Of a DNA stretch of 64,000 bases, positions 55,001-64,000 are shown in pieces (positions within the stretch are counted from its first letter, which is position 1; the number at the start of each line of letters is the position of its first letter). The position numbers were made by a program, and so were the translations under genes. This DNA comes from Setophaga petechia (Eukaryota > Chordata > Aves > Passeriformes > Parulidae), in contig JANCRA010000040.1 of assembly GCA_024362935.1 (NCBI GenBank), positions 5,828,001-5,892,000 of the forward strand, read 5' to 3'. Below the pieces are notes generated by a model. It did no database searches. It was not told where the DNA came from and was given only the letters and a program-made list of their open reading frames with translations.

Positions 55001-55724
55001 CCAACTGAAAAGTGACACACTGATAGTAAAGAACTGATTATAGCAGCACCAGCGCTTTCTGAAAAAGGCAAGAGCCAAACATTGGCTTGTCCTTGGGCAA
55101 GAATTCAACTCTAGGAAAAAAAGTCAAACTAAACCTGGTAAAAGCAGTATCAGATGAAAGACTTGAGGTATTTGTGTACTAATGTCTCTTCCCAAAGCCC
55201 AGTTTCAGGAAGACGTGTTCATACTGGCACAGGTAACAGGCTAGGAAGAGATCAATGTGACAAGCACACACAAAAGACAACAGAACCAACTTAATCTCTC
55301 CGCAATGTGAGGGAACAAAGACATCATTTTATGTCTTTAATTTTGTCTTATCTTTAAAAAGGCTTTTCAGAAAGAATGGTGCTCACATGCTCCACATTCA
55401 AGGCCACATTGTCTCCAACTAATGTTAAAAATTTTGGCCAGGAATAACTATACTGTGGCTCTGCTTCCCCAAGTGCCATTGCATAGAAATACAGGATAAT
55501 ACTTAGTGGATGAGAGAAGTAATGTTCATGCAATGGCACCTACAAAAACAGAGCAGGCTACAGTACAAATCTGCTGGACCGAGACTTGTGGGGAATGGCG
55601 CTGTGAATTTTCATTCATTGAAGAAAAATAAAAAGTAACGAATACAAGATACCAAAGACTCAAGAAAATGTAACTCATTTCACAGACAAACTTTGAAACC
55701 CCTGTGTCTGAGGATTATTTAGTT
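49046..55724 (-). other. PDGFD: PDGFD intron 1, segment between CR1 copies
   Basis: About 6.7 kb with no recognisable gene or transposon. A short imperfect duplication with period 26 bp (repeat of AATGATCTTTAAATGCCT) lies at 50489-50532. The A-rich tract at 53314-53361 is listed separately. Frames here are 60-106 codons and unsupported. Confidence 0.7.
53314..53361. repeat. A18 homopolymer with A/C-rich tail
   Basis: Eighteen A at 53314-53331 followed by AC, AAAAAAC and CCCC-interrupted A runs. It resembles the other A/C-rich tract at 13792-13863 in composition. Confidence 0.85.
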
Positions 55725-57319
55725 ATGTCCAGCTCTGCTGGACCTGATCTTCATCAAAAAGGACTGATCAGAAATGTGAAGGCTGGGGGCAGCCCTGGCT
55801 TCAGGACCATGAAATGGGAAAAGTGAGGCTCCTGAAAAGATGGAACATGGCAAACAGTAGGATCACAGCCCTGGACTTTGAGAGAATCAACTTTGGCCTG
55901 TTAGGGGATCTGCTTCAAAGAACTTACAGGATATCATCCTGGAGCAAAGAGGTGTCCAAGAGCTGCCTGACTTTCAAGGATCACCTCCTCCAAGCTCAAA
56001 ATTAGTCCATTCCTAAAAATCAGGAAGTCAAATACAGGTGGCAGACAGCCTCCATGGATGATTAAGGTCCTGCTCTAACATAAAGAGTGTAACAGGTGGA
56101 AGCAAGGACAAAAGACATGCTGAAACAACTTGAACGTGCAGGAACGGAGCAGTGAAAAACTAAAGCCAATCTAGAGTTTAATCTTTACAGGCAACAGCAA
56201 AAGCTTCCACAAGTATATCCACAACAGAAAAGCTATGGAAAATGCAAGCCTACTGCTGAATAGGAATTGAGATCTGCTAACAAAGGATTAGGAAACAACT
56301 GCATTTTTTAGCTATAAACAGATGATGCATAGTCTAGGTAAGCTGACAGTGAATGTGACTGAAAACTGTCAAGGGCTGTGGTCAGTGACCTGAAATCCAG
56401 ACCAGTCTGAAAGCCAGTCACCAGTGGCACACCCCATAGTTCATACTGGCATCTACTAAATACTACCTAGTATCCTCATTTATCACCTAAATGATGGAGG
56501 AGAGTGCACCAGAAAGTCTGCAGATGATACAAAATTGGGAGTAGTGGCTGAAACATCAGATGGATTTGCTGCCATTTAGAGAGACCTCAAAAAAAATGGA
56601 GAAATCAGCTGACAAGGACCCCATGAAGTTCAACAAAGAACCTGTGAGGAAATAATGGCAAGGACCAGGACAGACTGATCAAACAACTGAAAAGCAGCTC
56701 TTCAGAGAAGGTCCTGGTAAGCACCTAGTTCAACACAAGCCAGCAATGTCTCCCTGTGACAAAGGCCAACAGCTCCACCAGGCAGAGCACTGCCAGCAGG
56801 TAGCCCTGTCCCTCTGCACAGCACTGCTGAGACACACCCAGAGTGCTGTGCCCAGTTCTGGGGTCCTTAGCTTGAGGGAGACATGGACATACTGAGAGAA
56901 TCCAGCAAAGGTACACAAAGATGATTATGGTCTTGGAGCACCTGTCATATGATGAGAGGCTGTAAGAGCTGGTTCTGCTCAGCCTAGAGAAGGAAAGGCT
57001 CTTAATCAGTGAATGTAAATAGCTGATAGAGGTGTAAAGAAGATGAAGCTAGAATCTTTTTACTGGTGCACTATCAACAAAAGAAGTAATGGGCACAAAC
57101 TGAAATGCATGGAACTTCATTTAGACATCATAAAAAAAAACTTCATCTCAAGAATGGTCAAATTTTACAAAGGGCTGCCCACAGAAAGTGCAGAGTTTTA
57201 TCTTTAAAGCTATTCAAAGTGCAGCTGGTCAGTCCTAGGTCATCTGCTCCAGCTGACCTTGCTTTGAATGGTCTTGATGATTTTCAGAGGTGCCTTCTGA
57301 CCTCATCTATCCTGTGACT
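55725..57319 (+). mobile_element. CR1 LINE copy, 5'-truncated and internally deleted
   Basis: The 5' block (about 55725-56270) matches the part of CR1 ORF2 around the end of the endonuclease: CCAGCTCTGCTGGACCTGAT, CCTGGACTTTGAGAGAATCA and CAAGGATCACCTCCTCCAAG. Then most of the reverse transcriptase is missing. Similarity resumes at about 56370 with GGCTGTGGTCAGTGACCTG and, at 56514-56537, codons for KSADDTKL, which hold the reverse-transcriptase catalytic ADD motif. It continues through GAGACATGGACATACTGAGA and GGGCACAAACTGAAATGCAT to the 3' end at about 57319. Stops and frameshifts throughout show a dead copy. It is antisense to PDGFD and is the largest transposon in the window. Confidence 0.92.
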
Positions 57320-60300
57320 GCCATTCTGTTTCTCCCAGTATCCTGATAGTTGCCTTCCTACAGTGTGAAAATATAAAGCATTTTAAGAGCATAAAAGCAC
57401 CAAGGGCATACATGTTTGCACGCACTCAAGCAGTCTACACAAGCAGAATAGCAGATGCCTTTACAGGCTTGCAATATTGTGTGGAAGTTGTACCACAACC
57501 TCTGTTCTTGTGCCAAGAGAGAGAACTGACCCAAGTTCCTACACAGCAGAAAAGCAGTGTATTCATCATTTTTCAATCAAATGAAAAGAGAGAAAGTGAG
57601 ATGAGCATGCTGCACAGATCAGGAATGTTGGGGAGCAAGAGCCAGCCATCAAACCACATCTGTACTTCTGGAGTATCATTTTACACTGCTCATGGCCAGA
57701 ATGTGCTGTAGCAGCATGGCCCAATTGGCAGCTGGAGTGTCAAACCCGGTGCCTACATTCAGCTGGCTGCCTTTCCTTGGGGCAGCTCAAAGAATGGCTG
57801 GCTGAGCAGCCAACCCTCCTCCCACGCCAGCTCACAGGCTCTAGGTTCCTCTGCCTGACTAAGGAGCAGATGGGAAGAGTTGCTGCTTCTGGTGGTGAGA
57901 GAGAGAGGGAATAATCTTTGGTTGCCCATGGGGTGGGCAGCATACCTGAGGAGGGAAAAGGTGTGAGTGGGTTGCTGCTGCCTGCTTCTGCCTTGGGGTG
58001 TGGGGAAGGCAGGCTCTTGTGCAGGAAGTGTGGATATGGGAAGATGCTGTTAGAAGAGTGGCTGGTGTTTCGGGGGAGAAACAGGGAGTGGCCCTCTCTG
58101 GGATAACACAGAATGGATCCAGCTGTCGAGATCACTCTGCACAAGTGCATCTCCATAAATTCCTTCTAACAGCACTAGTGATGAAATGCCTTGTTTCTAG
58201 TATCATAGTCCTATGCTGTTTAATTGCTCACCTTCCCACTTCACATGTGACTACATCACTGCCCTGCCCTGGTCGATGCCCAGCTTCTCTGCTACACACA
58301 AAACTGCAGCCACTCTGCCATGCAACCACACATGCAAGATCACAAGGATGGAGCTACCAGTCTGGCAGGCCTCTTCCAAACCTGCACATTCCTTCCTTAT
58401 GTACTCACTTCTTTGACAAATTGCTTAAGCACCTTTGGTGCTTTGCCTGAATCCTGTAAACAGGAAGAATCCTGTAAATATGAAGATGAGGCATTAGCTT
58501 TTTCTCTACCAATTAGTAACTTTTACTGGGAGTTTCCTGATTCTCTCAATTTTTCAGGTTAAGTTTACTTTACAATAGCTATGCAAAATTACAAGGTAAT
58601 TTTCTGCAAATGCATATGAACTTATCTAGATACAGGGACATATGAAGTATCAGACAGAAAGGACATAGCATCAGAATTCATATTAAAATATAGTTAGTAA
58701 CTTGATTAACCCAAGAGAGAATACGTTGGACATGGACAATCAAGAGGAAAATGTATTTGAAGCTCAGATTCTACACACTCACTGGGCCCATGCTAACCTC
58801 ATCACTCCTAGGCTGGGTAGTACTCTGGCCAAATGCATAACTCTGCTTTCAAAACAAAGGGAAATTCTAAAGCCAATCTGCTTATAAGACAGACTCACAA
58901 AGCTAATTCCCCAGAGAGTCAGAAGTGAGGTGCCCATCTGCTCCTCTCCACTGGAGATACACTTCCACAATGATAAACAGCTGCTAGAAAAACTTTGAGA
59001 GACAGCAACTGAGAACAATATAAATTAAGACGAACTATATCAGAAAGGTCACTACAAAACCTCATGCATTTCTGATAATAAACCAAAGGGCCTGCCTGAG
59101 ATGTGAAGACCCTCTCCAGCTAGTGGATCTGTAATGGCATCCCTAATCCCCCATGATCCATAGCTCCAGGGAATATTTTCTACCCTGCAGTAAAATTATC
59201 CATCTCTAATAGCTGCAGGATGCTAGACAGATGGGGAATTAAGGCTACACACTAAAGACATTGAGTTTTGTGTGCCTATCTTTCTTGTTTGTCAGTACAA
59301 CTGTTATGCCAGACAGGGGGATATGGCCTCAGCTGTCAGGAAGGAGAGAGTCCCTACAGGAGGTGTCTGGAAACAGCTGGGAAACCTCCCCACACTTTCT
59401 ATCCCATGATAAATCAGCAATAAAACAACGCTTTGTAAACGAAGCAAATACCTGGATTTAGTGTGGGCTTTCTTTCCAGTGACCCTTGCAGTATTGTACA
59501 ATGATGGGAAAGTGCCACAGTGTTCATTTTACATCAGGGAAACAGCAGTACTTCTAATGGCAGTAATGGAAACTAAATCCAAAGCTGCAACACTAGATAG
59601 CTCCATGGCTATCTAAGAAATTTTACCATTAATATAATTGAAGCCAAATTTCACTTAGCTCCTCTGAGTCCTCCACATTTCTTTCAGCCTCTCTTTTTTG
59701 GAATGAACTTGCTGTAGCTTTTTTAAGGTGTGGAAAGAGCTGTTTCCTTGGATTCCTCTCAGCAGTTCCTATTTCTTTTTTACAAAAACACTCACTATAT
59801 ACCAGGGAAACAAAGACCACTTTCGCACTTCTTAATTCAGGAGTCCTAAGGTGGATATAGGGAAAGATGAAGACATTGAGAAGCTGAGAAAAAAAAAAAA
59901 AGCCTGAAATTCAAAGCAATAACCTGAAAAATGTTATTAACTGCTTTTGCTTGTATTTTAACTGGCAGTATGCATACACACAATGCAAACATTCTCCATG
60001 ATATCCCCAGAATACATCAGCTCCTGGACCTACTGGAGTCAATTCTAGGAGCACAGAGCACAAAGATAACTCAATACCTGTAATCATTCACGTTGAGGCC
60101 TCTGAAGTGAGGCACATGGCAACGTCAGCATCACTGTGCCTTGGTCATGATGTAGCACCTTTCCTGTTATTTTCTCTTATAAAATATTCATTACTTTTTT
60201 TCTATCCTATCACTAATTTGCTGGAAGTTCTCTCACATGGTTGACTCTCTCACCTTGTGTTTGATCCCCCTCAAAATCTGCCCATGACTTTCTGTTCCCA

Positions 60301-63300
60301 CCATGTTAACAGTTCTGCCTTCATGTCTCCAAACAGGGCAGTCCCAGTGCCGAGCCCTCCTTCAGCTCCATGGACACCCACTCCTGCCCCCTGGCACTTT
60401 GATCCTTTCTGAAGTCATTCTGTTGGTTTAACAATATTAACATTTGCAGCAAAACCATGGAACTATTACTTGAATGTGGGCTTTGCCAGAAACTCTGGAT
60501 TTGGCTCACTGAGATTATACACCTCCAGCAGAAACCAGCTCATGGATTTAGGCAAAGTGCCAGAACACTAAACCTGATACATGGATAAAAGGTATTTCTT
60601 GAATTAGTGTCACAGAAGGGCACTGACTTCTCTTGTCACCACAGACAACCAGACCACGCTCTCTCCTTACTCCAAACTCAAAACCCAAACAAGCAAAAAA
60701 ACTCAACCTAACCAAAATCAAACCAAAGCAGATCTTTGACAAGAACTGTTCTGAAAGACATCTATGCTCCTAAAGGTAATACCACACCATCGAGCAACAT
60801 TGAGCCACATCATATTAGCAGAAGCTAATCAATTTCCAGTCACCAGTGTTTTAAAGAAGGTTGCAGAGAACAATCCTTACAGAAGGAAGCCCCACTCCAT
60901 ACCTGGCCAGCACTTAGGGCAGGGCCATCACTCACCATCACTTGGAAGAGCAGCAATGTTCACCAGCACCTCTCATCATGGGCAGAGGGGTAAAGCAACT
61001 CAGTTTGGCTGATGCCAGGATGCACATGTGGTCATGGCTTGATCTCCTGGATTCAGCATCATATGTCATCAAATACAGTCAGCATGCTAGAGACTTTTAA
61101 AAAGCAACAATGAGGAGACAGCATGTTCTTCAATGATAGATGACCCTAAACAAGCTCATACATAAAATTAGAAGCCATCTGTAGAACTGCAGTTTTTATT
61201 CTCCCATGGAATTGAAAGGAGGACGATTATTATAGCAGCAATTGTTAGGGCTGCTATATCCAAAAGGTCAATGTGCAATTACCTACACCCCTCAATACAT
61301 ACACACAGAACAAACAGCAAACCATTCCCATTTCAAGAGCTTGTAACTCCTCCAGACACGTCATGTAGTATACAAATCTGAGCCCAAGAGCACTCACTCA
61401 TCATAGTAAAACTAGAAGGTCTATTTGTAGGTATATTTGAAGTTGAGAAGGGCTTATAAAACCTGGGTACACTTTCATGTCAGCTTGTTCCACACACTTC
61501 AGCAAAACAGCTTTTATTTTTTCTTACTGAGAAATTCTGCACCCTATTAACCTTTCTTCTATTGTATCAGGAACATGAGCACAGCAACATTATTCGCTTG
61601 TGCAGGAACCAGAGGCCAGACTTTGAACAGGGACTGATCCTTGTCATTGATCCTTTCACCCTCAGTACACTTGCAGAATGTAACCAACTTACAAACCACA
61701 TTCCTACAGGACTGAAATGTCCATCCACAGTAAAAGGTCAACTACTTTACTACAACAAAAACTTTAAACTTGCATTGTCTCTTTAATGCAAAAGCTTCTT
61801 CTGAAATCAAAGCCATAATATCTACTGGTTTGATGACATTTTTAAAATTGCTAAATGTTTTGTGATTGTGATCGGAGAAAATGAAATAATTTTATTTCAC
61901 ACAAGAGCTTCAACTTCTAGAAATATTATCTACGATGAAATGATATACTAGCTCAATAAGATGCTCCACTACAATGCCCCACAAGAATATAACTGAGATT
62001 TTGGGTGATGAACGCTGTAATATTGAACATTGTATACGACTGAAGGAAAAATATGAAGGAATCTTCAGTGCATTAAAAGCAATTATAAACTAAACTAAGA
62101 TCAATGATGTGAAAAAGTACAACATAGGAATGATTTTGCTTACACTGTTTCATCTGCTTTCAAGTTCCAAACACAAATCTTGGAGCTTCTGAATTTCATG
62201 ACCTTCTAGTATAATTTGCTTAGTTCACAACAAAACCTTGTTAATTTAATAATAATAGATATTTTATAATTTTATAAAATATAAAATTATAAAATAATTT
62301 TATAGATAATTTTATCAGTAGAGCTATTTGATAGCATAAAATTATCTGATCTGTTGCAATTCATTCTGTTTCAAAGCAGAAAATCACCACAGACTAGACA
62401 CTGCCATTATCTCAACCTAGAGAGTACATTTACTCTTGACACCAAACATGGTATTTATTTTGAAATGGCAGCTGTAGTTAAGACATTATACAAAACTACA
62501 AGAAAACAAATCTCCAGTTTTTCAACAGCATCACCCAGCTTGGTGTTGATGGCTTTCTGAGAGTGCACGAAATACCTCTTAGACCCTGAGCCACTGACCC
62601 TAACTCTTTGAATGCAGCCATCCCTTTAAAAGCAGCCATACTCCTCTCCCACTCTACTTATGCAGACGTGCATGCAGACATTTGCCATCTGCATAGGACT
62701 TCACAGCAAACTACTGTTCCCCCATAATTATCAGCTTAAAAAGAGAAAGGGGAACTCATATCAGGAATTCAAGTCTCTTTTTTTATGCAGAAAGAGAAAG
62801 AACCTAGGAAATAATGTGGAACTGTATTTTGATTTCCAGTTTATGTCTGGAATCTTTTGCCCTATAATGGCTGTTTCTACACTAAAAGAGAAGATACAAA
62901 TGCCTCACCTCAGTTACAGTCTACTGCCTAAATGCATTAGGGGTGATTTGTGTACAGTGTCAAAAACTATGGCAAAAGCTAGGCCATTAAAAAAAGTACA
63001 TATCTAAATAGCATGGTTATGTTAAGGATAAAAGAAAAATGTATTGTGGTTGAAGTCTTGCATGTGTTTGGGAATGTAAAACAGAACACACTTGCAGAGG
63101 AGACACTGGCAGAGTCTCAGTTATAACACACAGTTATTTCCACTATAATATAATTCAGATATTTCAAATACTTCAAACATTTATATTTTTTGTACAATCG
63201 CAATACTTTTGAAAATTCGCTGTGTTTGAGCAGTGCATTTATAGGGGCTGAAGGACAGGACGTTGCAGGCACAGATGACATTCATCAGTCACGAAGCAGA

Positions 63301-64000
63301 GGGATGCCTCTGCCTGAGGCAATGACACAGTTCTAACACACATTTTTACATACAGCTACAGAATTTCAGACTTCAATAACAGAGTCAGCTTTTACTCGCT
63401 TATGTTTAAAACAGCTTTGTCAAAAGGTGTTAAGTACCCTGATCTTTTGCTTCAGAAAAACAATTCTTGCACAGTAGGTGCAATTTCTTCTTGATCACAG
63501 CTAATCATTAAAGCCGTATTAAATTTTAGTACAAAAATTGTAGGGAACTTATAAGCATTTTCTATTTAATAATGGAACCAGAAAACCTTGAAGTAAACAA
63601 AACTTAATGATAACATCTCTACCTATTCCTATTAAGAGACTAAATTAAAAATAAAACCATTTAACCATTTAATTCCTTTAACAATGAAAATCTTACTCAG
63701 AAAAAGGAAAGAAAACTGCATATATTCAAAATTTATTCACTCTGTACTTGATGAAATGCAGAGGAAACCTACATCTCCACCTCTGAAACCAGCAAGTTTC
63801 AAATATGACTGTGATTTGTTTTCTTTCCATGCAAGGCAGTATCTAAATCATTGCTCCACACCACCCACACAGCTATACTCTAATGCCCTTTCCAGAACCC
63901 AGCTTTACTGTCATGTAAAAGAGAATGAAGGCTAAACCTTAGTCCTATGAAATCAGACTGAAGCTTTCCTTATTGTCACCAAAATACCAGAAATACACAG
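57320..64000 (-). other. PDGFD: PDGFD intron 1, right-hand segment
   Basis: No exon recognised. Exon 1, which would encode the signal peptide on the minus strand, is not found and is expected further right. A GC-richer patch at 57720-58130 has frames on both strands (138 codons minus, 150 codons plus) without recognisable similarity. A run of 13 A lies at 59889-59901, an A/C-rich stretch at 60666-60725, and an AT-only palindrome at 62261-62295. Confidence 0.7.
62261..62295. repeat. Perfect AT-only palindrome
   Basis: 15-bp perfect inverted arms (62261-62275 and 62281-62295) of pure A/T around a 5-nt spacer, inside about 90 bp of almost only A and T (62240-62330). It is capable of hairpin or cruciform formation. 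Confidence 0.93.

Noticed and set aside
57740..58450. Opposing 138- and 150-codon frames in a GC-richer patch
   Set aside because: No known domain on either strand. Overlap of long frames on both strands fits base composition rather than coding.
21439..64000. A DDI1-like retrogene, which in humans sits in PDGFD intron 1
   Set aside because: No open frame or pseudogene resembling DDI1 was seen here; in birds its absence is expected.

Overview
The window is vertebrate nuclear DNA, almost certainly from a bird. It holds an internal piece of one gene, PDGFD (platelet-derived growth factor D), on the minus strand. Evidence for a bird is the CR1 LINE fragments, one with the typical avian 3' tail ending in repeated 'gattctatga'-like octamers, and two other interspersed repeats that I recognise from bird genomes. 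One of these is a 441-bp LTR with intact TG...CA ends and a 5-bp target duplication. Repeat density is low, as expected for a bird. I see nothing prokaryotic: no operons, ribosome binding sites, tRNA or rRNA genes, or CRISPR arrays.

Layout, reading the gene from right to left: 64000-21439 is the 3' part of a very long intron 1. 21438-21234 is coding exon 2. 21233-17264 is intron 2 (3,970 bp). 17263-17083 is coding exon 3. 17082-1 is the start of intron 3. The two exons encode a contiguous 129-residue stretch that aligns without gaps to residues 42-170 of human PDGF-D (human sequence recalled from memory). This covers the linker after the signal peptide and the complete CUB domain. All splice sites are canonical GT/AG and the phases join correctly: intron 1 phase 1, intron 2 phase 2, intron 3 phase 0. 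Exon 1 (signal peptide) must lie beyond position 64000. Exon 4 onward (hinge, growth-factor domain, 3' UTR) must lie left of position 1, since I could not find either here.

The rest is intronic. Recognised repeats are a solo LTR (8709-9149, + strand), an LTR-like avian repeat (40649-40915, +), a CR1 fragment (44087-44780, - strand), a CR1 3' end (48722-49045, +) and a longer internally deleted CR1 copy (55725-57319, +). Simple repeats, a 50-bp tandem duplication, a compound hairpin at 6041-6147 and an AT-only palindrome at 62261-62295 are also present. All other open reading frames (up to 172 codons) look like chance frames in intron sequence.

The most interesting observations concern the gene. 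Exon 2 has a tandem 3' splice site 18 nt apart that would remove exactly the six residues missing from the known human short isoform, and each acceptor has its own well-placed branch-point-like TACTAAY motif. The CUB domain carries two extra cysteines, both replacing human tyrosines. I found no convincing new multi-gene system in this window.
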